This document shows positions 34,912 to 43,679 of a DNA stretch of 63,300 bases, piece by piece. The stretch lies in contig CAJUGS010000017.1 of NCBI GenBank assembly GCA_910586305.1, positions 1-63,300 on the forward strand, read 5' to 3'. Within the stretch, counting starts at the first letter, position 1, and each line of letters begins with the position of its first letter. The DNA is from an uncultured Duncaniella sp. Lineage in GTDB: Bacteria; Bacteroidota; Bacteroidia; Bacteroidales; Muribaculaceae. The notes beneath the pieces were generated by a model, which worked only from the letters and a program-made list of their open reading frames with translations, had not been told where the DNA came from and did no database searches. A program made the translations under genes and the position numbers.

Positions 34912-37745
34912 CTGCCGAAAATGAAGTTGATGTCCTCTTCGGAGAGGAATTTGGATGAGGAGGAATCGGAACTTATCAGTCCTTCGAACAGGAGTGCTTT
35001 CTGTTCCTGGAGCTCGCGTATCTTTTCTTCGATGGTGCCGATGGCGATGATGGAGTAGGAGTGGACCTTGGCTTTCTGGCCTATGCGGTGGAGGCGGTTG
35101 ATGGCCTGCTCCTCGGCTGCTTTGTTCCACCATGGCTCGAAGATGAATACAGTGTCGGCCACGGTGAGGTTAAGGCCGACGCCTCCGGTCTTGAGTGTCA
35201 TGAGGAACACTTTGCATGAGGGGTCGTTGTTGAAGCGGTCTACTACCTTGCGGCGGTTGCTGGTGGCTCCTGTCATTGTCTCGTAGTCGATTCCGAGTGT
35301 CGCGAGTCGCTCGCCGGCCAGCTCGAGGCCTGCTATGTAGTTGAAGAACACCACACACTTGTGGCCGTTGGCCACGGCTTCGGCGAGGTTCTCGATGAGG
35401 AGGTCGAGCTTTGGCGACTTGATGTGTCCGTCGGAGAGGCTCTCGGGGACTGATGCTATGCGGCGCAACTCGGTGAGTGCCTGGAACATGACGAATTGGC
35501 TTTTGCGCACGCCGTCGGCTGCGATGGCGTTCTGGATCTTGTCGAGGTAGAACGCGCGTCTCTGCTCGTAGAATTCGGCCTGTGGCTTGTCCATCTCTAC
35601 TCTGAGTGTCTGCTCCACACGGTCGGGGAGTTCCTTGAGGACGTCTTTCTTCACACGGCGTAGCATGAAGGGGAATATGCGCCGGCGCAGGTCGGCCATG
35701 GCATCCTTGTCGTCCTCGCGCTGGATGGGTGTGGCAAATTTGCGGTTGAAGTCTTCGATGTCTCCGAGCATTCCGGGATTGAGGAAGCGGAAGAGCGAGT
35801 ATAGTTCGGAAAGGTTGTTCTCGATGGGTGTGCCAGAGAGTGCGAGACGATGGTCGGCTTTGAGGAGGAATGTTGCGCGGGTGACCTGTGCCTCGAGGTT
35901 CTTGATGTTCTGCGACTCGTCGAGGATGACGTAGTGGAACTCCTTTTTGTCGAACTTCTCAATGTCGTTTCTCACCATTGCGTAGGTGGTGATGATGACG
36001 TTGTGGTTCATGGCCTCCTCCAGGTCGCGTGTGCCCTGGTAGTAGATGTAGGAGGTGATGGCTGGATTGAACCGTCGGAGTTCGTTCTGCCAGTTGAAGA
36101 GGAGGCTTCGCGGCATCACGATGAGCGATGGCTTCCGCTCGGCCGGATAGATGAGCGATAGCGTGGCTATTGTCTGGATTGTTTTTCCGAGACCCATGTC
36201 GTCGGCGAGACAGCCTCCAAGGTGGTTGTCGTGGAGGTATTTTATCCATTTCACACCTTCTTTCTGGTAGTCTCTCAGTGTGGCGTTGAGTCCGGGAATC
36301 TCGAGTGTGCGTGAGGGGAGTTCGTTGAATCCCTCGAATACTCTGCGCTCGCGGGCGAACACCTCGGGGTCTATGCGCACTGCGAGCAGGTCTTCTATCT
36401 CGGGCAGGTCGAGGTAGCTTATTCTCACCTTCTTTCCGGCATCGCGTTTGTCGCCGAATATGCGTTGCAGCCTCTTCATGTAGCTGTCGTCGAGAACGGC
36501 CCGTGTGCCGTCCTTGAGCGTGATGTAGTGGTCGCGCCGGTATTGCTCGAATAGTTTTCCGATGGTGAAGCTTTCGTCGCCCACCACGATGGTGGCGTCG
36601 CCTTCGAGGAAGTCGATGCCCGACTGGAATTTCATATTGAGTCGCGGACGCACCGGCGATACTTTGTATTCCTTGAGTTTGTCAGTGCCCAGGAGGGTGT
36701 ATTCGTTGACGAGGGCAGGGAGTGTACGCAGTAGAAATGGACCTGCCACCTTGGCGGGGATGATGAAGTAGCCCGAGTCGTCGTGATAGACCTCGCGGGC
36801 GTCTTTCTTTGATGTGGTGTTGCGGTTGAGGAGTTCGCTGAACCGGTCGATGTCTTCGCCAAGGTTTGAGGAGCGCAGTCGGCGCAGGGTGATTTTCCCT
36901 TCCATGCCTACTGTGGCTGTGCAGGTGAGCCTGAAACGTTCAACAAATTCACGGTCATAGCCTTTGAGCGAGCGCGAGACTGTGAGATGCAGGGCCTGGT
37001 CGGGGTCTACCTTCTCGAATGTGATGGTCGGTGTCATCTCGGTCTCTCCTGTCGCATGGACCACTTTGTAGTCGGCATAGTGGAGGGTGATGTTGTCGAG
37101 ATAGGTGTAGAGCACCGACAGGAACGGCTCTACCATGTCCTTGCGTATGGGAGAGGAGAAGAAGTGGAGCTGGTCGTAGTTTTCGCCGAGCGGCTCTATG
37201 GGGTAGAGGGTGTCGGCTGTGAGTATGAAGGAGTCTGTGACAGGCCGGAAATCGGTGATTTTCTCTCCGGCAGATGTGTGAAGTTCCCAGACAGGGGTCA
37301 GGGTGCCGGGGTCTTCGTCGGCGGGTGTGAGCGAGAGCGCCACTGTGGCACGGTCGTCGCTGACTGTGAGTGGTTTGCGGTCTGGACCTATGATATTGTC
37401 GCAGCGGGTGAGCTGGAAGAGAAGGTGTGGGTTGTCCTTTAGGTTTACGCTTTCGCCACTTTCAGTTGCGGCTCCCCCCGGTGATCCCCAGACATTGGAG
37501 AAACGGTTGTTCTCGCGGTTGGCGGCCTCGATGGATCGCAGCAGGGCTGCCACCGGACCCGAGTACTCTCGCGAGGCGGGTCGGACGGTGTTTCCCTCCC
37601 GGTCCTCACACACGAGGGCAAAGTCCTCGGGTGTGATGTGGATGAGACGGAAGAAGAACTCTCCTGCAAATATGTTGCTGCGGTCAGTGACGAAGTCCGT
37701 GCGTCCGGCGCGAGGCTTCAGATGCGAGAGAAATCCTGCTGGCAT
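34908..37745 (-). CDS. SNF2 family DEAD/DEAH-box ATPase
   Basis: 945 aa. The C-terminal 450 residues form a SWI2/SNF2 double-stranded-DNA translocase: motif I ADDMGLGKT with K521, motif II LDESQ (D609-E610), motif III ALSGTPIENNLSELYSLF, motif V KTGGVGLNLT and motif VI INRLHRIGQ. The N-terminal 480 residues are not recognised. Related bacterial proteins remodel protein-DNA complexes or recycle RNA polymerase (RapA-like). No nuclease or methylase gene is nearby, so it does not look like part of a known defence island. It is coupled to the unknown 608-aa gene. Confidence 0.94.
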   Translation of the reverse strand: MPAGFLSHLKPRAGRTDFVTDRSNIFAGEFFFRLIHITPEDFALVCEDREGNTVRPASREYSGPVAALLRSIEAANRENNRFSNVWGSPGGAATESGESVNLKDNPHLLFQLTRCDNIIGPDRKPLTVSDDRATVALSLTPADEDPGTLTPVWELHTSAGEKITDFRPVTDSFILTADTLYPIEPLGENYDQLHFFSSPIRKDMVEPFLSVLYTYLDNITLHYADYKVVHATGETEMTPTITFEKVDPDQALHLTVSRSLKGYDREFVERFRLTCTATVGMEGKITLRRLRSSNLGEDIDRFSELLNRNTTSKKDAREVYHDDSGYFIIPAKVAGPFLLRTLPALVNEYTLLGTDKLKEYKVSPVRPRLNMKFQSGIDFLEGDATIVVGDESFTIGKLFEQYRRDHYITLKDGTRAVLDDSYMKRLQRIFGDKRDAGKKVRISYLDLPEIEDLLAVRIDPEVFARERRVFEGFNELPSRTLEIPGLNATLRDYQKEGVKWIKYLHDNHLGGCLADDMGLGKTIQTIATLSLIYPAERKPSLIVMPRSLLFNWQNELRRFNPAITSYIYYQGTRDLEEAMNHNVIITTYAMVRNDIEKFDKKEFHYVILDESQNIKNLEAQVTRATFLLKADHRLALSGTPIENNLSELYSLFRFLNPGMLGDIEDFNRKFATPIQREDDKDAMADLRRRIFPFMLRRVKKDVLKELPDRVEQTLRVEMDKPQAEFYEQRRAFYLDKIQNAIAADGVRKSQFVMFQALTELRRIASVPESLSDGHIKSPKLDLLIENLAEAVANGHKCVVFFNYIAGLELAGERLATLGIDYETMTGATSNRRKVVDRFNNDPSCKVFLMTLKTGGVGLNLTVADTVFIFEPWWNKAAEEQAINRLHRIGQKAKVHSYSIIAIGTIEEKIRELQEQKALLFEGLISSDSSSSKFLSEEDINFIFGR

Positions 37746-37808
37746 ATTAAGTAGAGACGTGATAATGTGATTAAGATATGTGGTGGGGGCGGGAGGAGGG
37801 AGGCGGGA

Positions 37809-38243
37809 TTATTTGCCGGCTTCCTGTTTGGCCTTGAAGGCGAGAGCGTAGAGGCGCATCTGTTTCACCATTGCGAGCAGGCCGTTGGAGCGTGTGGGCG
37901 ATAGATGCTCGGACAGGCCTATGTCGTCGATGAAGTGGAGGTCGGAGGCGAGAATCTCGTCGGGGGTGTGGTCGTTGAGCACCTTGATGAGGAGCGAGAT
38001 GATGCCTTTTACGATTATGGCGTCGGAGTCGGCTGTGTAGTGTACGGTTCCGTCGGGTGTCAGTTCGGCGTTGAGCCATACTCGGCTCTGGCATCCCTCT
38101 ATGAGGTGGTCGGGGGTGCGGTATTTCTCGTCGATGGGGGGTAGGGAGTTGCCGAGGTCGATGATGAGACCATAGCGGTCCATCCAGTCGTCAAGCTGTG
38201 AGAACTCGTCGACGATTTCAGTCTGTATGTTGTTGATTGACAT
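37809..38243 (-). CDS. sufE: SufE-type sulfur acceptor for Fe-S cluster assembly
   Basis: 144 aa, the normal SufE length. The sulfur-accepting cysteine is C51 in IEGCQSRVW, within the family pattern. SufE takes persulfide sulfur from the desulfurase SufS and passes it to the SufBCD scaffold. No sufBCDS genes are in the window. It is placed 8 bases after the unknown 655-aa gene and 63 bases before the SNF2 gene, all on one strand. Confidence 0.94.
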   Translation of the reverse strand: MSINNIQTEIVDEFSQLDDWMDRYGLIIDLGNSLPPIDEKYRTPDHLIEGCQSRVWLNAELTPDGTVHYTADSDAIIVKGIISLLIKVLNDHTPDEILASDLHFIDDIGLSEHLSPTRSNGLLAMVKQMRLYALAFKAKQEAGK

Positions 38244-38251
38244 GGTTCTTT

Positions 38252-40219
38252 TTATTTCTTTGGACGTGGTGATTCGTTTGCTCCTTCAGATGGACGGACC
38301 CTTGCCATGGAGTTGACCATCTCGCGGAGGTTGACTGAGCCTTGCTTGACGCTGTTGCGCATACGGCGTGCGTTTCCGGCGGCGTTGGGCGAGCCGATGG
38401 CTCTCCAGGCCAGTTCGACTGCCTCGTTGGCCTGAGAGTTTGTGCATCGTCCGCTGACGGCAAAGTAGTCGTTGGATGCAAATGCGTTGAGGTCTCCCTC
38501 TGTGATGGCTTTGGCGAGAGAAATTCCCATGGGGCTTTTGAGGCTGTCGAGGGTCCATGTGGCCGATCGGTTGAGATAGTCGGCATCGGATTGTTCCTGG
38601 GGGGTCATGGGTGGGACAGTATCTGCTCCCTGGCCGTCTTCGAGGGCGGCTATCTGTTCGTCGTCGGCTGCGAGTCCGTTATTGCCCTGTGGCACCAACC
38701 ATATCCAGGCCACTATGGCGAGTACTGCCGCGGCTATGGCGATGCCGATGTAGAAGGTCTTGCGGCGGTCGCTGCGGGCTGTCGATGACTTCTCTCCATC
38801 CTTCTTGTCGTCCGAGGCGTCTGCGGTGTCGTTGACGGGCAGAGACTGGTCGATGACCGGTTTGTCGTCCTCGGGGTCGTCGTCGGAGATGTTTTCAAAC
38901 TTCGGTGCCGTGTGGGGTTTTTCGGCATCCGGGTCGGGTGTGAGGAAATTGGGGGCTACGGGAGGATTTGTGAAGCTTACGTCGACGTTGTACACCTCGG
39001 AGTTATCGTCGGTGACCTGTCGGTGGGCACGGAAGCCGTGGAAGTTGCCGGAGTGCAGGCGGTTGTATTCCGGTGTGTTCTTTTCGATGGACACCTGCTC
39101 TTCGAACACTCGTCCGTCGCCGAAGTCGAGACGGAGTGTGACTCCGTGCTCTATGGGCTGTAGCTGCATTTCCAGTTCGTCGGTGTGGAGCAGGTCTTCC
39201 GATTTTTTCTTGAGTTTGAGCGGAAGATAGTTGTTTGAGGCCACCTGGATGTCGACTTCTTCTCCCGGCTGGAGGTCTTTTTCAGTGAAGTCGATGTATG
39301 GATCCATTGTGGATATGGAGCGTCCGTTGACCGACACGGTGTAGCCCTTGAGTGGTGTCCCTTTTCGGGAAATCACTTTTGTGGCTATGCGGCGGAAGAA
39401 TCGTATGCCTGTCTGTGCCGCTGTGCGGATGAGGATTGTGGAGCCGTCATATTTGGTGTAGGCCGATGGTGTGCCTATCACTACATTCTCGGTGTGGGTG
39501 TTGAATCCCTCTTTGGTGTATGTGAGGGTCATGCGGTCGCCGTCGTAGACGAGGGGGTCGGATGTAGCCACTCCTTCGGGGCAGATCACGTTGTACTGTT
39601 TACGTATCTGTACCGTGATGCGCGGCATCTTGGCTCCGGGACGGAGCGAGGTTGTGGCCGAGACTATCAGGATGCAGCGGTAGTCGGAATATTCGGGCTG
39701 GTCGGGAAACGAGAATATGGCTTCGAGTTCCTGCACGGATATGTAGGTGCGGTAGGCTGCATCGGCCACTGGTTCGCCCTTGGGAGGGGTGTGGGTCCAC
39801 GAGCGCAGACGCACCGGCTCTACCGGTAGGCCGGCCGAGTGGAGTGCCTCGTCGATGGCTTCGTCCTTGAAGTTCTCCTCCTCGATGAGTGTTTTCTTGA
39901 GGTTGTTGAATAGGGCGAGTACCTGGCGTCCGGTGAGGGAGCATCCGTTGTCGACGAGAACCGACACCATCATGTAGCCTTTTTCGGGCTGAACGTTGTT
40001 GCGTGTGATGAGGGATATATAGTGGCCTGTCGGCGTAGACTGGAGTATGTAGCACTCGCTGGCGTTGAGAAATCGCTTCATGGCCGCCCCGGGTTCCGCA
40101 AGGGTGGAATTCCAGCGCGGATCCACGGAACTACCCTCGGAGGGATAGGAGTAGATGGTGCGTGTGGCACCCTGCACCTCTCCGCGTAGAGCGACGTGTA
40201 TATAGGCGTAGTCAGACAT
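38252..40219 (-). CDS. Unknown 655-aa protein with one C-terminal-half membrane helix
   Basis: 655 aa, no signal peptide. The N-terminal ~180 residues form a compact domain (YAYIHVALRGEVQGATRTIY). Two beta-rich regions follow at about 200-400; one reads like a PEGA or carboxypeptidase-regulatory sandwich (GTPLKGYTVSVNGRSI). Then come a disordered acidic linker, one transmembrane helix at about 508-528 and a helical tail of about 125 residues. The topology would be a large cytoplasmic part with the tail outside. It has a full consensus promoter and heads the operon with sufE and the SNF2 pair. Family not recognised. Confidence 0.8.
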   Translation of the reverse strand: MSDYAYIHVALRGEVQGATRTIYSYPSEGSSVDPRWNSTLAEPGAAMKRFLNASECYILQSTPTGHYISLITRNNVQPEKGYMMVSVLVDNGCSLTGRQVLALFNNLKKTLIEEENFKDEAIDEALHSAGLPVEPVRLRSWTHTPPKGEPVADAAYRTYISVQELEAIFSFPDQPEYSDYRCILIVSATTSLRPGAKMPRITVQIRKQYNVICPEGVATSDPLVYDGDRMTLTYTKEGFNTHTENVVIGTPSAYTKYDGSTILIRTAAQTGIRFFRRIATKVISRKGTPLKGYTVSVNGRSISTMDPYIDFTEKDLQPGEEVDIQVASNNYLPLKLKKKSEDLLHTDELEMQLQPIEHGVTLRLDFGDGRVFEEQVSIEKNTPEYNRLHSGNFHGFRAHRQVTDDNSEVYNVDVSFTNPPVAPNFLTPDPDAEKPHTAPKFENISDDDPEDDKPVIDQSLPVNDTADASDDKKDGEKSSTARSDRRKTFYIGIAIAAAVLAIVAWIWLVPQGNNGLAADDEQIAALEDGQGADTVPPMTPQEQSDADYLNRSATWTLDSLKSPMGISLAKAITEGDLNAFASNDYFAVSGRCTNSQANEAVELAWRAIGSPNAAGNARRMRNSVKQGSVNLREMVNSMARVRPSEGANESPRPKK

Positions 40220-40242
40220 ATTTACATAGATATAAATTTTGA

Positions 40243-40273
40243 CAAAGATACTAATTTTGTGTCTGACTGCAAA
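40243..40273 (-). promoter_or_regulatory. Consensus promoter of the 655-aa gene operon
   Basis: On the minus strand TTTG (40273-40270), 19 bases, TATCTTTG (40250-40243), a full match to the Bacteroidetes promoter. The ATG is 24 bases further on. Confidence 0.7.
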
Positions 40274-40344
40274 AAATTACTTTGTCGGTACGGATCTGTT
40301 TTACGAGGTTGTGAGTGGGGATCGGGAGATTATCAGAGAATCTC

Positions 40345-41748
40345 TTAATGTGGCCTCTCTTCGGGTGCGGTCTGCTGGAGTGCGCCTATGGAGGGGGATG
40401 GGAGACGTGGAAGGCCGTAGAAGTCAGTCGCAGCTTCGGGCAGGGTGAGCAGCGGATCGGCCTTTCCGGCCAGGGGGGAGTCGGGGAGGAGTCTGTAGTC
40501 GAAGTAATAGTCCTCGCGGACTGTGGCGTAGAGCGGGTCCTCGCCCCATATGCACGATATGAAGTTGTCGTCGTCTTCTCCTTCGCTCTTGAGGGCGCAT
40601 CGGCGGAAGGTGATGTCGGTGCCTGTGAAGTCGCCTTCGGAGAGATCTGTCCCGTTGCCGTAGACTACCGAGTTGGTGAAGTCGGCTTTGAGCAGCGGCA
40701 TTCCCGATTCGTTGTCGTGGTCGGCGTCGTAGTGGAAGAACTGGAGTGCGGGTCCGCGTAGTGCGGAGAAGAGATAGTAGTTGGCAAATGTGCAGTGGTT
40801 GGCCTTGACTGTGCCTCCCATCATGGCAAAAAGACCGGTGGCTGCTTCTGTGACCTCGGTGCCGATGAGGGTGATGTCGGCATACCGGCTGACGAGCGAG
40901 TAGTCGGCCGAGTTGCGGAGCCGGCAGTTGAGGAATGTGACTTGCGAGAGGCTGTCGGCGACGATGCCCGAGCAGGTGTTGCGGATGATTGTGTGTGAGA
41001 GTGTGTTGTCGCGGCTTTCGGGAGCGAAGTGTACTCCTTCCCACTGTGAGGCCATCAAGTCGAATGATATGTCTCCCACGACGTTGTCTGTGCGGTCGCC
41101 TGTGATGTTGACCGGTGCTTCGGTGGTTCCGTCAGAGACGAGTGAGCCGTAGACGCGGAGATAGGCTTTGTCGTGGAAGTGTAGGATAGTACCGGGGCCG
41201 AGTGTGAGTGTGGCTCCGGGGGCTACGATGAGTGAGTCGAATATCTGATAGGGGTATGTTGCGTCCCAGTAGGTGTCGGTGGTTATTGTCTCACCTCGGC
41301 GACGGTCGACGTCTTGTCCGCGGGCGAGAAGTATCACTGACGATGTGACACCGTTGGTGGTGAAGTCAAGGTGGGCTGTGTTGTCGGTGAGGGTGGGTGA
41401 GGAGTTGGCTGGCAATGTGGCCTCGACAAATACGAATATGGAGTCGTTGGGGCGTATCTCGACATTGTGGAATTCAGTGCCCGCGAAGCCGTCGACGTTG
41501 ATGCGGAATATGTCGCTCCCGTTGTCGCGCAGGGAGATGTCGCTTATGGACAGAAGTTTGTCGTGGCGGTTGTGGACGGTGAACCGTCGTGTCGGTGTGG
41601 GCTGGGAGGTGAAGTGGACTCCCATGTCGAGGGTGTCGACAGAGAATATTGGCTGGGATGAGGGGGAGGTGTCGAAGCCGTCCTCGATGCACGAGGCGAG
41701 AAAGAGGGCGGTGAAGGCGGAGATGAGGAGGTATGTCAGTCTGATCAT
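40345..41748 (-). CDS. Parallel beta-helix lipoprotein of unknown function
   Basis: 467 aa. Lipobox LASC with Cys at residue 19 confirms the start. The N-terminal part (about 30-150) looks like an Ig/beta-sandwich (FTVHNRHDKLLSISDI). From about 175 the sequence has the short strand repeats of a right-handed parallel beta-helix (TLTLGPGTILHFHDKAYLRVYGS). No catalytic residues of pectate lyases are apparent, so it may be a binding or structural surface protein. Its start codon lies inside a long hairpin (41747-41793). Confidence 0.8.
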   Translation of the reverse strand: MIRLTYLLISAFTALFLASCIEDGFDTSPSSQPIFSVDTLDMGVHFTSQPTPTRRFTVHNRHDKLLSISDISLRDNGSDIFRINVDGFAGTEFHNVEIRPNDSIFVFVEATLPANSSPTLTDNTAHLDFTTNGVTSSVILLARGQDVDRRRGETITTDTYWDATYPYQIFDSLIVAPGATLTLGPGTILHFHDKAYLRVYGSLVSDGTTEAPVNITGDRTDNVVGDISFDLMASQWEGVHFAPESRDNTLSHTIIRNTCSGIVADSLSQVTFLNCRLRNSADYSLVSRYADITLIGTEVTEAATGLFAMMGGTVKANHCTFANYYLFSALRGPALQFFHYDADHDNESGMPLLKADFTNSVVYGNGTDLSEGDFTGTDITFRRCALKSEGEDDDNFISCIWGEDPLYATVREDYYFDYRLLPDSPLAGKADPLLTLPEAATDFYGLPRLPSPSIGALQQTAPEERPH

Positions 41749-41793
41749 AGGAGGCGTTATTTCGTTAGTATATAACGAAAAAACGCCTCCTAT
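41747..41793 (-). terminator. Long hairpin ending on the next gene's start codon
   Basis: ATAGGAGGCGTT (41747-41758) pairs with AACGCCTCCTAT (41782-41793), one mismatch, then an 8-bp stem (41760-41767 / 41773-41780) with a 5-base loop. It follows the cdd stop by about 55 bases and may terminate that transcript, but the first two bases of the next ATG are part of its stem. It may instead act as a translational gate. Confidence 0.55.
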
Positions 41794-41848
41794 ATTGTCT
41801 GTGGTGTGTTAGAGGTTGTTATTTAGCAATCTCCTGAGGACAGGTTTC

Positions 41849-42322
41849 TTAGAATTCGGAGAATGCGAGCGGAAGCAGGGAGCGGACGGATGGCAGGGTG
41901 TAGATGGTGTCTCGTCCGACCAGTAGGACTTTCACGTCGTGTCCGGCAAGTTTCTCGTACTCGAGGAGTGCCTGTCGGCAGGCTCCACATGGGGCTACGG
42001 GCGATTCAATCTCCTGTCCGTCGGTGCCTCTGGCTGCTATGGCTATGGCTTTGAAGCCGGCTTGGGGATGGGCGGAGTGGGCGTAGTATGCGGCTGTGCG
42101 CTCGGCGCAGGTTCCCGATGGGAATGCGGCGTTTTCCTGGTTGGAGCCTGTGACTGTCTCGCCGTTGTCGAGCAGTATCGCGGCTCCCACGTGGAAGTGG
42201 CTGTAGGGGGCATAGGCGCGACCGTAGGCTTCGCGGGCGAGGTCTACAAGGTTTCTTTCGGCGTCGGTGAGTTCGTCGTAGGTGCGTTGGCTGACGGGGA
42301 TGGTGATGGAGAGGTCTTTCAT
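41849..42322 (-). CDS. cdd: Cytidine deaminase
   Basis: 157 aa. Deaminates cytidine and deoxycytidine to uridine and deoxyuridine (pyrimidine salvage, cytoplasm). Zinc ligands and catalytic Glu are visible: C72-A-E74 in TCAERTAA and C112/C115 in PCGACRQ; PYSHFHVGAA is the family's nucleoside-binding start. The start at 42322 overlaps the phosphatase stop by four bases (ATGA); a frame 190 codons longer upstream is a shadow of that gene. Confidence 0.96.
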   Translation of the reverse strand: MKDLSITIPVSQRTYDELTDAERNLVDLAREAYGRAYAPYSHFHVGAAILLDNGETVTGSNQENAAFPSGTCAERTAAYYAHSAHPQAGFKAIAIAARGTDGQEIESPVAPCGACRQALLEYEKLAGHDVKVLLVGRDTIYTLPSVRSLLPLAFSEF

Positions 42323-42789
42323 TTTCCGGTGGTGATTTGGTTGAACAGGTTTTGGCATCCTTCTTCGAGGAGGTCGAGGACGAGTTCGAATCCTTCGGCT
42401 CCTTCGTAGTATGGGTCGGGCACGTGGTCCCAGCGTGTGGACGGATTGAAGTATTCGGCCATGGCGTGTATCTTCTTTTCGGCTTCGGGGGATGGTGCTA
42501 TGCGTCGCAGGTTGGCGATGTTGGAGCCGTCCATTCCTATGATGAGGTCGAAGTCTTCGAAGTCGGAGGGTGACACTTGCCTGCAGTGATGGTCGAGCCT
42601 GAGGCCGCGTTGTGAGGCATGGATGCGCATACGTTTGTCGGGCAGCTGGCCTATGTGGTATCCTCCTGTGCCGGCCGAGTCGATTGTGATGTCCGAGTCT
42701 GTGGCTATGGAGCGCATTATACCTTCGGCGGCCGGGGAGCGGCATATGTTGCCGAGACAGACGAAGAGGATGCTTTTTGGTGTTGCCAT
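42319..42789 (-). CDS. Low-molecular-weight protein-tyrosine phosphatase
   Basis: 156 aa from the start at 42789. The phosphate-binding loop CLGNICRS (C11 to R17, CX5R) is at the N-terminus, and the general acid is in VPDPYYEG. In Bacteroidetes such enzymes act on phosphotyrosine proteins, often polysaccharide-export kinases; no kinase is nearby. An ATG 15 codons further upstream is possible, but it would start inside the terminator-like hairpin. It is coupled to cdd by a four-base overlap. Confidence 0.93.
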   Translation of the reverse strand: MATPKSILFVCLGNICRSPAAEGIMRSIATDSDITIDSAGTGGYHIGQLPDKRMRIHASQRGLRLDHHCRQVSPSDFEDFDLIIGMDGSNIANLRRIAPSPEAEKKIHAMAEYFNPSTRWDHVPDPYYEGAEGFELVLDLLEEGCQNLFNQITTGK

Positions 42790-42816
42790 AGTGTGTGTGG
42801 TGTGTGGGGTGATAGA

Positions 42817-42849
42817 GAGGGGGTGTGTCATGAGTTGACACACCCCCTC
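42817..42849 (-). terminator. Perfect 14-bp hairpin after lpxA
   Basis: GAGGGGGTGTGTCA (42817-42830) and TGACACACCCCCTC (42836-42849) with a 5-base loop, 15 bases after the lpxA stop. No U-tract follows. It probably reduces read-through into the phosphatase-cdd pair. Confidence 0.6.
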
Positions 42850-42863
42850 GGAATTGTTGCGGA

Positions 42864-43655
42864 CTATTCGAGGTCTTTTGGTATTGCCACAATTCTGAGC
42901 TTGCATCCTTCGATGAAGTTCAGGATGTTGTTGCGTTCGGGGGTCTCGTCCACGTCTGCTTCGATTCGTCTCATTGCGTTGAATACCGATGTTCCTGTCT
43001 GGTAGATGTGTCGGTAGCATTTGGCGATGTCGTCGATGCGATCTTCGCTGACGTGTCCTCCCTTGCGGAGTATTGTTGCGTTGACTCCGAAGTATGAGGT
43101 GGGATTGTGTGCCATGATGCAGTAGGGCGGCACGTTGCCTGTGATGCGGCATCCTCCCTTTATGAGCACCCAGTCGCCGATTGACGAGTTCTCGTGGACT
43201 ATCACACCTGAGGAGAGTATTGTGCATTCGCCGATTGTGACGTCGCCTGCCACTGAGACGTTGTTTCCGAGCACGACTCTTGCTTTGAGGACTGTGTCAT
43301 GTCCGACGTGTGAGTTGGCCATGAGCCAGCAGTCGTCGCCGATGCGTGTAGCGCCCTCGTCGGGGTTTATGCCTCGGTTGATGATTACGTTCTCTCGGAT
43401 TGTGACGTTGTCTCCGACGTGGCAGTAGGTGAATCCGCCTTTCCAGCGGAAGTCCTGCGGGTCTGCGCCGACGATTGCGCCCTGGTAGACCTTGCAGTTC
43501 TTTCCGAGGCGAGTGCCACGGATTACGCTTGCGAAGGGCATTATGACTGTTCCGTCGCCAATTTCCACGTCCTTGTCGATGAAGGCAAACGGGTGTATTG
43601 TGACGTTTTCGCCAATTTTGGCCGAGGGGTCGATGTGTGCTTTGTCGCTAATCAT
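42864..43655 (-). CDS. lpxA: UDP-N-acetylglucosamine O-acyltransferase LpxA
   Basis: 263 aa, the normal LpxA length. First step of lipid A synthesis: transfer of a 3-hydroxyacyl chain from ACP to UDP-GlcNAc (cytoplasm). The N-terminal hexapeptide repeats form a left-handed beta-helix (IDPSAKIGENVTIHPFAFID), and the active-site region reads SHVGHDTVLKARVVLGN. It stands 24 bases downstream of the efflux channel gene rather than with lpxD/lpxC/fabZ. Confidence 0.96.
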   Translation of the reverse strand: MISDKAHIDPSAKIGENVTIHPFAFIDKDVEIGDGTVIMPFASVIRGTRLGKNCKVYQGAIVGADPQDFRWKGGFTYCHVGDNVTIRENVIINRGINPDEGATRIGDDCWLMANSHVGHDTVLKARVVLGNNVSVAGDVTIGECTILSSGVIVHENSSIGDWVLIKGGCRITGNVPPYCIMAHNPTSYFGVNATILRKGGHVSEDRIDDIAKCYRHIYQTGTSVFNAMRRIEADVDETPERNNILNFIEGCKLRIVAIPKDLE

Positions 43656-43679
43656 AGGTGTGGGGTATTAGTTAGCCGG

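Noticed and set aside
33085..40219. SNF2 region as part of a known anti-phage island (DISARM, BREX or similar).
   Set aside because: No methylase, nuclease, PglZ, phospholipase-D or DUF1998-type gene is adjacent; the neighbours are SufE and unknown proteins.
41849..42892. Long version of cytidine deaminase with 190 extra N-terminal codons.
   Set aside because: The extra part is an Arg/Pro/His-rich shadow of the phosphatase gene; the true start at 42322 gives the normal length and ATGA coupling.
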